Part shown: positions 9,521 through 17,120 of the stretch, piece after piece
Layout of the letters: the number at the start of each line of letters is the position of its first letter
Position numbering within the stretch: the first letter of the stretch is position 1
Assembly (NCBI GenBank): GCA_012729335.1
Contig: JAAYDJ010000035.1
Coordinates: forward strand, 1 to 64,000
DNA: 64,000 nt
Direction of reading: 5' to 3'
DNA from: Bacteroidales bacterium
Lineage (GTDB): Bacteria; Bacteroidota; Bacteroidia; Bacteroidales; Prolixibacteraceae
Program-made: the position numbers and the translations under genes
The notes under the pieces: generated by a model
What the model saw: the letters and a program-made list of their open reading frames with translations, nothing else
Told to the model about the DNA's origin: nothing
Database searches by the model: none

Positions 9521-10702
9521 TTATTTCCAAAGGTTCGGAAGAAACCTGTAATACAGGAGGTGCCGCCAGGTAGCCCAGTCGTGACCGCCATGACCGCCCA
9601 CATAATATTCATGTTCAATGTTATGATTTACCAGGGCTTCGTGCAGCACCACACACCTTTGTCCCATAAAACCATTAGCTTCTTCAGTTCCCTGACCCAC
9701 AAAAAGGTAATCCACCTTTTCATTCACCTTGGGATCGTTTAAAAACTGCGCCAAAGAAGTTTCGGCATTGGTATCACCGGCGCTGAGGATGCCAAAACTG
9801 GCAAACAGGTCAAGTGACCTAAAACCTACAAACATACTGTGACGGCCTCCCATGGACAATCCTGAAATGGCCCTGCCCCTGGGTGACTTCATGGTGCTGT
9901 AAGCCTGATCAACCAACGGAATGACATGATTCCGGAGCTCCTTTTCAAAAATATCGAAAGTCAGTTCGGTATGCTTGGGATGATTCCGGTGAATGACCTG
10001 GTTGTTGGGGATAGCAATAATCATGGGTTTGGCTTTGCCCTCCACCAGCAGATTGTCCATGATAAAATTCACCCTTCCGTCGAAAACCCAGTTGGAGGGG
10101 AGTTCGCCACTTCCGCCCAGTAGGTACAAAACCGGATATTTTTTCTTCGGGTTATAACCGGGAGGGGTGTAAATGTAAAGTTCGCGCTCACCGTTGGTTA
10201 CTTCCGAATGATACACATGGCGTGTGACGGTTCCGTGCGGGACATTCCGGGCATCGTACCAGGCCGGCCCATCGCCATGCACAATCAACTCACTGTAGGG
10301 CGGCATGGCCGTAAAAGCAGCGTAAGTGTTACTTGGATCGGGAATCTGAACGTCATCGACAATGAAATGATAGGCATACATGTCTGGTTTGAGCGGCCCG
10401 ATGGTCAGTGTCCAGATGCCATCTTCCCCTTTTGTAAACGGAAGAGGCTCCCTGCCCAGATTATTGGCCGTGTAAATGGCCCCGGCCGGCAAAACAACCT
10501 TTTGTGCATTGGGTGCTTTCAGCCTGAAAGTGACGGTGTGGTCGTCGTGCACTTCGGGTGAATTGACCGGAGCGCTGAAGGGGATCAGACCTTCGGTATC
10601 CTTCTGTGGATTGTAATCGAGATTCACATTGGCCTGTTGGCCTAAACAACGCAATGAAATCCACATCAATCCAGCAACTACTATGGCATACTTTAGCTTC
10701 AT
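9521..10702 (-). CDS. Secreted esterase, enterochelin-esterase/feruloyl-esterase (CE1-like) family
   Basis: A 393-residue secreted alpha/beta-hydrolase. A signal peptide ends near RCLGQQ. An N-terminal CBM48/E-set-like domain (about 45-140, VTFRLKAPNAQKVVL) is followed by the esterase domain. The nucleophile elbow GLSMGGRHS lies near residue 272 and the catalytic histidine is likely in GGHGGHDWATW near residue 378. This layout is shared by polysaccharide feruloyl or acetyl esterases and Fes-like proteins. It sits 47 bases downstream of a secreted GH31 glycosidase in the same orientation, so hemicellulose side-chain removal is more likely than siderophore hydrolysis. The substrate assignment is inference. 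Confidence 0.87.
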   Translation of the reverse strand: MKLKYAIVVAGLMWISLRCLGQQANVNLDYNPQKDTEGLIPFSAPVNSPEVHDDHTVTFRLKAPNAQKVVLPAGAIYTANNLGREPLPFTKGEDGIWTLTIGPLKPDMYAYHFIVDDVQIPDPSNTYAAFTAMPPYSELIVHGDGPAWYDARNVPHGTVTRHVYHSEVTNGERELYIYTPPGYNPKKKYPVLYLLGGSGELPSNWVFDGRVNFIMDNLLVEGKAKPMIIAIPNNQVIHRNHPKHTELTFDIFEKELRNHVIPLVDQAYSTMKSPRGRAISGLSMGGRHSMFVGFRSLDLFASFGILSAGDTNAETSLAQFLNDPKVNEKVDYLFVGQGTEEANGFMGQRCVVLHEALVNHNIEHEYYVGGHGGHDWATWRHLLYYRFLPNLWK

Positions 10703-10749
10703 GATTTCAATGACTAATCTGTTGTGATGTCTGTTAACACTGGAGTCCG

Positions 10750-13146
10750 TTAAAGTTTTACCGAAACTTTTCCCCCATCATAAGTGATGGTCTGATCAAC
10801 CTGTTCAACGGGTTCCATTCCGATGCCGTTCACCCTGGAAACTTTTACGATCCTGAACTTGCGCTCCTTCATCATTCCGGGGAAAGAACCGCTTCTTTCG
10901 TTTATGGTCAGACGCTTTTTTGCATCATTCCACGTAAAAGTAATCGTGGAAAAAGCTCCCTTTTCATAATTATAATTGTCGTTTTCATCTTCATACAAGG
11001 TGAATCCTCCATCAGCTCCATCATATACGCGGATTTCAAGGTTATCCCATTTCTTCTCAGCAGCAAATTGGACCTTTGGTCCGACCGGTAGAATGGAACC
11101 TGCTTTCACATACAACGGCATGATGTCAAGAGGAGCCTCTTTGGCGACCGTTATACCTCCCGAAAACCTTTCTCCTGTCCAGAAATCAAACCAATCACTT
11201 CCGGCAGGCAAGTATAGTTCTCTCGATCTGATGACACTGAAATCCTCTTCCGTATCTTTGGAATACATGGCATGGGTTACCGGGCAAACCAGGATCGAAT
11301 TCCCGAACATATACTCGTCGTTGATATCCAAAGCTTTTTTATCATGTGCAAAATCCATCACCAAAGCGCGCATCATGCTCGACTGGTTGGCTGTAACCTC
11401 CCATGAGGCAGAATAAATGTAGGGCAGCAAAATGTAGCGCAGGTGGATGAATTTTTCAATAGCGTCGTACACTTTATCGCCCTTTTTGCCAAACTGATAA
11501 ATTTCGCGGGGGGCATCGGCGCCGTGCGACCGCATCATTGGGCAAAATGCACCAAACTGTAACCAACGGGCATACAATTCACGGTACCCTGCGTCATCGA
11601 GTTTTTTCCTGAACCTGCTCAGAAAGAATCCTCCGATATCGCTGTTCCAATAAGGAATTCCACAGAGTGAGAAGTTTAATCCTGCCGATATCTGGTTTTT
11701 TAACACATCCCACGATGCAGTGACGTCGCCCGACCAGGTATTGGCGCCATACCGCTGCTGACCAGCGAAAGCAGAACGGGTGAGGATGAAAACACGTTTA
11801 TCGGACGAAGTGGCGCGCTGGTGTTGAGATAAACCGCCGACAGTCATTAAGGGGTAAGCATTCCTGACTTTCCGGAATGATCCCAGGTAGGTTTTATTAT
11901 CAAGATCTATGGGTTTGAAATCCAGGTGATCCGGTTCTGAAGAATCCATCCACCAACCGTCCATCCCAAGCCTGAAAATCCCGTTGTTCAGATATTTCCA
12001 GTAAATATCACGGGCTTCGGGATTAAACGGATCGTAAACTCTTACGCCCGATGGGTAATCACGTTTCGGTGGCCACAGGGTTGAACCAGATTGAGGCCAG
12101 GTCTGAAAATCCATTAAAGCGCCGATTTTTTCCAATTCTTTATACTGTTTGGTCTGTGGCCCGAATGAGTTCCAGATCGAGATAATCATATGGGCATTCA
12201 GGTGGTGAACCTCATCTACCATTTTTTGCGGATTCGGAAATTCTTCATTGAGAAACTCCATGGCATTCCACAAATAATTGTTGCCCCAGTATTGCCAATC
12301 CTGAATGATTCCATCCAGCGGAACACCCAGTTCACGATACTTACGCACCACACCGACCGTCTCATCCTGGCTTTTGTAACGTTCTTTGCTCTGCCAGAAA
12401 CCAAATGTCCACAACGGGAACATAGGGGCCTGCCCCGTTAAATCGCGCATTTGAGCAATAACCCCATCCGCATTGCCTCCTGCCATGAAATAGTAGTCAA
12501 CACAATCGCCCACATCCGATTTAAATGAAGTTTCATCCTGAGTGTCAGAGAAGAGTGTGGGCGAGTAATTATCCCAGAATAATCCATAGCCTTTGACCGA
12601 CTGGAAAAATGGTACGTAATCGTCTGTATTTCCCTGAACCATATTTAGTTTCAGGTTACGTTGAATCATTTTACCCTGCTGTTGCTGTCCAAGACCATAA
12701 ATGGCTTCGTCCTTATCTAAAACAAACGACTGGCTCACGCTGAAGGTTGGGTTTCCTGCATCATTGAAATCGGTAAATGCAATTCCGGACACCTTTTCAG
12801 CGAGCAGCTGTTCACCTTTCCTATCGGCAAAAACAATTTGTCCGTTTTTCAGGTTAAGCTTTACAATGATGATGGGGCTCGACACTGAAAGCACATTACC
12901 ATTTTCTTTGATGGTAAAGGAGGTTTTTTGAGGCGTTTTAATCACCGAAAGACTTTCTTTTAAGTAAATTTTGTCTTGAGGTGATTTCAAGACCCTGACT
13001 ATCGAAGAACTATAAAACTGTATTTCAACATGAATTGAGTTGATTTCAGTTTTTATCCCCAAATCTGTTTTTTGATACGATTGTGCCATGCTGCCTGCAA
13101 TCAATGTAAAAACCAGAAACAACAAGGTGAAAATGCGCTTCATCAT
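10750..13146 (-). CDS. Secreted glycoside hydrolase family 31 (alpha-xylosidase/alpha-glucosidase)
   Basis: A 798-residue exported GH31 enzyme that removes alpha-linked xylose or glucose by a retaining mechanism. A signal peptide ends near AGSMAQ. A beta-sandwich domain covers about residues 25-240, followed by the (beta/alpha)8 barrel. The nucleophile lies in GMDGWWMDSSEPD near residue 400 and the acid/base in NTWSGDVTASW near residue 470. C-terminal beta domains end in a DUF5110-like strand region. The first ATG of the frame is 13146; 13143 is equally possible. It is probably co-transcribed with the esterase downstream. Local GC is visibly lower than in neighbours, about 40% in sampled lines. 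A 47-bp segment of it recurs at 16155-16201. Confidence 0.93.
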   Translation of the reverse strand: MMKRIFTLLFLVFTLIAGSMAQSYQKTDLGIKTEINSIHVEIQFYSSSIVRVLKSPQDKIYLKESLSVIKTPQKTSFTIKENGNVLSVSSPIIIVKLNLKNGQIVFADRKGEQLLAEKVSGIAFTDFNDAGNPTFSVSQSFVLDKDEAIYGLGQQQQGKMIQRNLKLNMVQGNTDDYVPFFQSVKGYGLFWDNYSPTLFSDTQDETSFKSDVGDCVDYYFMAGGNADGVIAQMRDLTGQAPMFPLWTFGFWQSKERYKSQDETVGVVRKYRELGVPLDGIIQDWQYWGNNYLWNAMEFLNEEFPNPQKMVDEVHHLNAHMIISIWNSFGPQTKQYKELEKIGALMDFQTWPQSGSTLWPPKRDYPSGVRVYDPFNPEARDIYWKYLNNGIFRLGMDGWWMDSSEPDHLDFKPIDLDNKTYLGSFRKVRNAYPLMTVGGLSQHQRATSSDKRVFILTRSAFAGQQRYGANTWSGDVTASWDVLKNQISAGLNFSLCGIPYWNSDIGGFFLSRFRKKLDDAGYRELYARWLQFGAFCPMMRSHGADAPREIYQFGKKGDKVYDAIEKFIHLRYILLPYIYSASWEVTANQSSMMRALVMDFAHDKKALDINDEYMFGNSILVCPVTHAMYSKDTEEDFSVIRSRELYLPAGSDWFDFWTGERFSGGITVAKEAPLDIMPLYVKAGSILPVGPKVQFAAEKKWDNLEIRVYDGADGGFTLYEDENDNYNYEKGAFSTITFTWNDAKKRLTINERSGSFPGMMKERKFRIVKVSRVNGIGMEPVEQVDQTITYDGGKVSVKL

Positions 13147-13487
13147 ATTTTGTGTCAATAAGTTCTCATCACATTTTGCTCAGAATATTCCCCGGAAAAA
13201 TCTTTTCCCTTGCCGGAGCAAAAAAAGCATACTCAAGATCAAACGGTGTTCCCACAAATCTATTCATTTTGCTGCGAAATTTCCAGTTTTTTATCCGACC
13301 TGTAAACAGCACTTTAATGAAACAGTCATCGGGCTTAGATTTCTACAATCCAGTGGAGAAAAACTTTAAAAAAGAGAGAGAAAAAGTTTTAGATTTACGA
13401 CAATTTCGGAGGAAATGTCTGAGGTATACCATGCCGGTCTCCGTTTTCTCCAGGAACACCATTTGTCGGAATCTTACCTCATTTTAA
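13147..13487. other. Intergenic region between divergent GH31 and acyltransferase genes
   Basis: This AT-rich stretch of about 340 bases should hold both promoters, but no perfect TAnnTTTG box is seen. A 31-codon frame (13415-13510) overlaps the acyltransferase start and is not supported as a gene. No RNA structure is recognised. Confidence 0.5.
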
Positions 13488-14714
13488 ATGCCGGAAAAGA
13501 AAACGCCTAAAGTGTCCAGGCCCAATGCTATCCTGTATTATAGTGTTGGATTACTGGCTGGTTTATACTTTCGGTGGTTTCTTGGGCTTAAGATAGACCG
13601 CTCCGGTTTAAAAGGGTTAAAACCCCCGTTCTTTGTGCTGGCCGGGCACGGCAGCTGGCTTGACTTCATGGTCATTGCCCTGGCGCTTTTTCCACGCCGG
13701 ATCAATTTCATGGCAGCCTATAACTTCTTCAGGGATCCAGTGCTTAAATTCCTTATGGGATGGATGGGGGTTATTTCCAAAAATCAATTTACCATTGATA
13801 ACCAGGCCATTATTAAAACAAAGGCAGTGATTGGGAGCAATGGTATGGTAGGTATCTTCCCGCATGGTTGTTTATCCAACGAAGGTCGCCCGGGGGGATT
13901 TGCTGCTCCAAGCATCGCAAAACTCTTAAAGGCATTTAAAGTACCGGTTGTTGCCGTTCAGGTTAGCGGTGCTTACCTCTCACGTCCCCGCTGGACAACA
14001 AGAATCAGGCGAGGGCGCATTGAGGCAAAGGTTACCGGCGTTTTCAACGGGGAGGAGCTGAATTCCCTATCCGCAGAGGATATTTACAGCAGGGTGTTAC
14101 GCTTCATCGACTTTGATGACTACCAATGGCAGAGAAAGAACAAGGTTACGTTCAGAGGGAAAAAGCTGGCCGAAGGAGCTGAAGGGGTATTGTACAAGTG
14201 CCCTAAATGTTTGGCAGAATTCTCCTTACGCACAAAAGGGAATAAACTGTTTTGCATCAGCTGTAACAATGAAGCCCTGCTGAACAACCAACTGTTTTTT
14301 GAACCTGGCAGGGAAGACAGCATCGTGTTTGATGGCTTTGATATTTGGTACGATTTCCAGCAGCAGAATCTTTTGGCCGAAATTCATGATCCCGGCTTCC
14401 GCATGGGAACAGACACCATGCTCCTATGGAATGAACCGGGAAAGTACGGTTATCAGGAAATGGGGCATGGCACTCTGTATCTCACCCGGGAAGCGCTGAC
14501 CTACGAAGGGACAGTTTTTGGAAGTGTAGTTACCCTGACCTTTAGCATGAAAGATATCCTGATGGTACCTTATGCAGCCGGTGAGTATTTCGAAATAGCC
14601 AAGGGAACCGACATCCGGCGTTTTGTGCCGGATGATCTCAGGGTGATGATGAAATGGGTGCTGGCCATCCGGCTTATCCGGGATACATTCTATGAAAGTA
14701 AACCTAAACCATGA
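13488..14714 (+). CDS. PlsC-like lysophospholipid/1-acylglycerol-phosphate acyltransferase with zinc ribbon
   Basis: A 408-residue protein related to the PlsC/LPLAT membrane acyltransferases, which transfer acyl groups to lysophospholipids or glycerol phosphates. An N-terminal hydrophobic segment precedes the catalytic HX4D box HGSWLD at residues 54-59. The usual FPEGTRS block is replaced by FPHGCLSNEG near residue 124, so the conserved glutamate is a histidine. A zinc-ribbon-like insertion has CPKC near residue 238 and CISC near 256. Its stop codon overlaps the start of the transporter downstream (ATGA), indicating translational coupling. The acyl acceptor is unknown. The function as an acyltransferase is likely from the HX4D context but the altered motif III leaves some doubt. 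Confidence 0.78.
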   Translation: MPEKKTPKVSRPNAILYYSVGLLAGLYFRWFLGLKIDRSGLKGLKPPFFVLAGHGSWLDFMVIALALFPRRINFMAAYNFFRDPVLKFLMGWMGVISKNQFTIDNQAIIKTKAVIGSNGMVGIFPHGCLSNEGRPGGFAAPSIAKLLKAFKVPVVAVQVSGAYLSRPRWTTRIRRGRIEAKVTGVFNGEELNSLSAEDIYSRVLRFIDFDDYQWQRKNKVTFRGKKLAEGAEGVLYKCPKCLAEFSLRTKGNKLFCISCNNEALLNNQLFFEPGREDSIVFDGFDIWYDFQQQNLLAEIHDPGFRMGTDTMLLWNEPGKYGYQEMGHGTLYLTREALTYEGTVFGSVVTLTFSMKDILMVPYAAGEYFEIAKGTDIRRFVPDDLRVMMKWVLAIRLIRDTFYESKPKP

Positions 14715-16144
14715 AGAACAGAAAGGATCTCTTCAGCAAAATGGCCTATGCCTGCGGCGATATCTATGGAGGAGGAGCCTTCATCATTGTGGGCTTGCTG
14801 CTGCTGGTTTATCTGACCAATGTGGAGAATTTCTCAGGAACCCTTGCCGGCGTCATCGTTTTCACCGGAAAAGCCTGGGATGCCATTACCGATCCCTTTA
14901 TGGGTCAATTGTCGGACAGAACCCGCTCCCGTTTTGGTCGCCGCCGCATCTGGTTCCTGCTGGGAAGCCTTCCTGTATTTTTCTCCTGGGTAATGCTTTG
15001 GTATGGTTTTGGGATCTCCGGAACCACTGCTAAATTCATTTACTATACGCTTTCTTTCATCTTCTTCTCCACCTCCTTCACCATCGTAATGGTCCCTTAC
15101 AATGCCATTCTTTCCGATATGGTCCCCGACTATAACAGGCGCAGCGCTTTTACCGGAATGCGCCTGGGTTTTTCTGCAGCCGCTGCCATATTATGTGCCA
15201 TTTTCCCGGCGCTGATCACCGGAGCCTATTCCGATCCCAAACAGGGTTACCTGATCATGGGGATTACCTTTGGAGTGGTTTTCGCCATAAGTTGGCTGGT
15301 CGTATTTTGGGGTACCTGGGAAAACAGGACAAAACCCAGCCCCTCTGTTTCCCTGAAGGAATGGCTCTTTGTTTTCAAAAACCGTTCCTTCCGCATTTAT
15401 GTCACCGTTTTCATTTTCTGTCAGATGGCTATTGATACGGTGATGACACTGGCGGTATATTTCCTGACGGTTTCACTGAAGAAACCGGCTCTTTTCGTTC
15501 CGATCATGGGATCGATCCTGGTGACCCAACTTGTATCTATTGCGGTGTTCTCACAGGTGGCGCTGAATAAAGGGAAGACGCTGCCGGCCTATATTTCTGC
15601 CGGTGTATGGATTGCGGCCAGCATGGCCATCGTGTTCCTGACACCCGCCACACCGGACTTGGTGGTCATTGCCATCTGCTCCCTCATCGGGATCGGAGGT
15701 GCCGGATGCAATCTCTTCTCCTGGTCTGCCCTGCCTGACATTGCCGATGTGGATGAACTGATCACCGGACGCCGGAGGGAGGGGCTTTACTCAGGTGTAT
15801 CCACTTTCTTGCGTAAACTATCCGGAGGGGTAGTAGTTGGGGTACTTGGGATTTTTTTGGATGTGATCGGTTACAGCGAGGAAGCCGTCCGATCCGGGAA
15901 CATTTTTACCACCACAGACTGGGGCATACGCATGCTTTTCTGTGCCATACCCGTCGCATTTCTGGTTTTCGCCCTGCTGTTCCTCCGGAAATACAAGCTG
16001 GGCAGACAGGAATTCACCACCATGAGTCTTGTGTTAACCCGATACAGAAACGGGGGATCAGACATACCCCTAGAGGAAGATGAACTCAGCGTTTGCAGGC
16101 AACTCACAGGATTGAAGGGAGACCGCTTCTTTGGAAACTCCTGA
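14711..16144 (+). CDS. MFS transporter of the GPH (MelB-fold) cation symporter family
   Basis: A 477-residue, 12-helix inner-membrane symporter. The MelB cation-site motif is present as KAWDAITDPFMG, with Asp57 and Asp61 corresponding to the two coupling aspartates. It is followed by SDRTRSRFGRRR and VPYNAILSDMVPDYNRRS, both standard for the family. GPH transporters usually carry glycosides or pentosides with Na+ or H+. The eukaryotic lysophosphatidylcholine carrier MFSD2A has the same fold. Here the start overlaps the acyltransferase stop by four bases and no glycosidase follows, so a lipid-related substrate is a real alternative to a sugar. The substrate cannot be fixed from sequence. Confidence 0.85.
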   Translation: MKNRKDLFSKMAYACGDIYGGGAFIIVGLLLLVYLTNVENFSGTLAGVIVFTGKAWDAITDPFMGQLSDRTRSRFGRRRIWFLLGSLPVFFSWVMLWYGFGISGTTAKFIYYTLSFIFFSTSFTIVMVPYNAILSDMVPDYNRRSAFTGMRLGFSAAAAILCAIFPALITGAYSDPKQGYLIMGITFGVVFAISWLVVFWGTWENRTKPSPSVSLKEWLFVFKNRSFRIYVTVFIFCQMAIDTVMTLAVYFLTVSLKKPALFVPIMGSILVTQLVSIAVFSQVALNKGKTLPAYISAGVWIAASMAIVFLTPATPDLVVIAICSLIGIGGAGCNLFSWSALPDIADVDELITGRRREGLYSGVSTFLRKLSGGVVVGVLGIFLDVIGYSEEAVRSGNIFTTTDWGIRMLFCAIPVAFLVFALLFLRKYKLGRQEFTTMSLVLTRYRNGGSDIPLEEDELSVCRQLTGLKGDRFFGNS

Positions 16145-16154
16145 AGGATTACCC

Positions 16155-16264
16155 GCGCCGGTTATTTCCAATTCTTTGTACTGTTTGGTCTGTGGCCCGA
16201 AGGTATTCTGGAAGATCAGTTGACCATGAACACCTGCCGCGGGAATAAATTGACCACCTCCCAT
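16155..16264 (-). pseudogene. GH31-like gene fragment
   Basis: Positions 16155-16201 match 12119-12165 inside the GH31 gene at 44 of 47 bases in the same orientation. The minus-strand frame here encodes QNTFGPQTKQYKELEITGAG, against WNSFGPQTKQYKELEKIGAL in the GH31 enzyme. Similarity fades upstream and downstream and no full gene is present. It is best read as a remnant of a second GH31 gene or a short duplicated patch, just after the transporter stop codon. Confidence 0.5.
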
Positions 16265-16505
16265 CAGTTGGTAAATATCTGTTATAAAGCAGCTTAAATT
16301 ATTGAATTAAAGACCGACCGGATGAGATCATGTTTTCGGCTATTGCACCATGCTGGCCAGGACTTAAGCAGGGGTAGTCTTGAGAATACAAGTATTAGAT
16401 ATTGAAAAATACCCTTTTAGTTATAAGTTGTGGGATCAATTGTTGTGAGCAATTTACCCCAGTGTAATGGGAATCGACCGACTTGCTTGTACATTGCTTG
16501 TACAA
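16265..16505. other. Non-coding stretch downstream of tRNA-Ala
   Basis: Together with the GH31 fragment, this makes a region of about 400 bases without an intact gene between the transporter and the tRNA. It contains a short direct repeat, ttgcttgtac twice, near 16482-16503. No integrase remnant or attachment core can be shown. Confidence 0.4.
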
Positions 16506-16539
16506 AATAAAAAAGGGTTGCATTTTGTGTCTGCAACCC
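16506..16539 (-). terminator. Terminator of the tRNA-Ala transcript
   Basis: On the minus strand GGGTTGCA and TGCAACCC form an 8-bp stem with a nine-base loop, followed by TTTTTTATT. It lies 15 bases past the tRNA 3' end. Confidence 0.85.
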
Positions 16540-16553
16540 CTTGATCCTCAGGG

Positions 16554-16627
16554 TGGAGAATATCGGAATCGAACCGATGACCTTTTGACTGCCAGTCAAA
16601 CGCTCTAGCCAACTGAGCTAATCCCCC
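16554..16627 (-). tRNA. tRNA-Ala, anticodon GGC
   Basis: The minus strand folds into a full cloverleaf. The acceptor stem GGGGGAT pairs with ATTCTCC, the D arm begins AGCTCAGTTGGCTAGAGC, the anticodon stem is TTTGA/TCAAA with loop CTGGCAG, and the T arm reads ATCGGTTCGATTCCGAT. The anticodon is GGC, which reads the alanine codon GCC. The G3:U70 pair, the main alanine identity element, is present. The genomic 3' end continues CCC after the discriminator A, so CCA is added after transcription. It has its own promoter and terminator and forms a single-gene unit. Confidence 0.96.
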
Positions 16628-16638
16628 GTTTGAGGCGA

Positions 16639-16669
16639 CAAAGATAAAAAAATATTACATCCCAAACAA
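16639..16669 (-). promoter_or_regulatory. Promoter of tRNA-Ala
   Basis: On the minus strand TTG (16669-16667) and TATCTTTG (16646-16639) are 20 bases apart, a perfect Bacteroidota -33/-7 pair, 12 bases upstream of the tRNA 5' end. Confidence 0.8.
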
Positions 16670-16832
16670 ACGGCTCACCAGAAAATTCACCTCTTAATTC
16701 AAATTTCCCTCGGCCCAGGCATCCCCAATTCAGACATTAGAAGATACTCATCTGATAAGATGCCCTTATGCAGCCAGGCCAACTTGTTCAGGTAAAGGCC
16801 AAAGACTCAAAAACGCAAGGGAAGCACAAAAA

Positions 16833-17030
16833 TCACCCCACCAGCTTGCCAAAAGCCTCATACACCAGGATGGCCGGCCAGACAATGGCCTTCAGAAATC
16901 CCAGCACTCCCATCCAGAATCCGGTGGCATGCGATATAAAATAAATGGCGGCTCCGATAAATCCCAACCCGTAAACGGCATTCGACGCTGAGGAATGCGC
17001 TGTGGAGTGCGTTTTACAATTTTCTGACAT
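16833..17030 (-). CDS. Small membrane protein of unknown function
   Basis: A 65-residue protein with a short polar N-terminus (MSENCKTHSTAHSSASNAVYG) and two hydrophobic segments, about residues 19-35 and 40-58, separated by a small loop. The sequence pattern NAVYGLGFIGAAIYFI is the kind seen in small conserved bacterial membrane proteins, and the start is close to the divergent ligase gene, leaving a 90-base shared control region. No enzymatic motif is visible. The function is unknown; it could be a modulator of a membrane complex, but nothing here shows that. Confidence 0.65.
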   Translation of the reverse strand: MSENCKTHSTAHSSASNAVYGLGFIGAAIYFISHATGFWMGVLGFLKAIVWPAILVYEAFGKLVG

Positions 17031-17120
17031 GGCTTTTTTTTAATTTGTATATTTCCGGACTGAAAAATTACATTTTCGGTTTTTCCTCGTTTAATAAACT
17101 GTAACTCATAGTTCAAAGCC

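Noticed and set aside
13415-13510. 31-codon frame MSEVYHAGLRFLQ... just upstream of the acyltransferase
   Set aside because: It is preceded by a GGAGG only two bases from the ATG, overlaps the acyltransferase start and shows no family features. Too short to support.
14711-16144. Calling the transporter a xylose or glucuronide symporter
   Set aside because: GPH motifs do not identify the substrate, and the adjacent gene is an acyltransferase.
16265-16505. Attachment site or integrase remnant beside tRNA-Ala
   Set aside because: No repeat of the tRNA 3' end and no recombinase-like frame could be found.
16417-16599. 60-residue frame overlapping tRNA-Ala
   Set aside because: It runs through the tRNA and its terminator; a common false gene.
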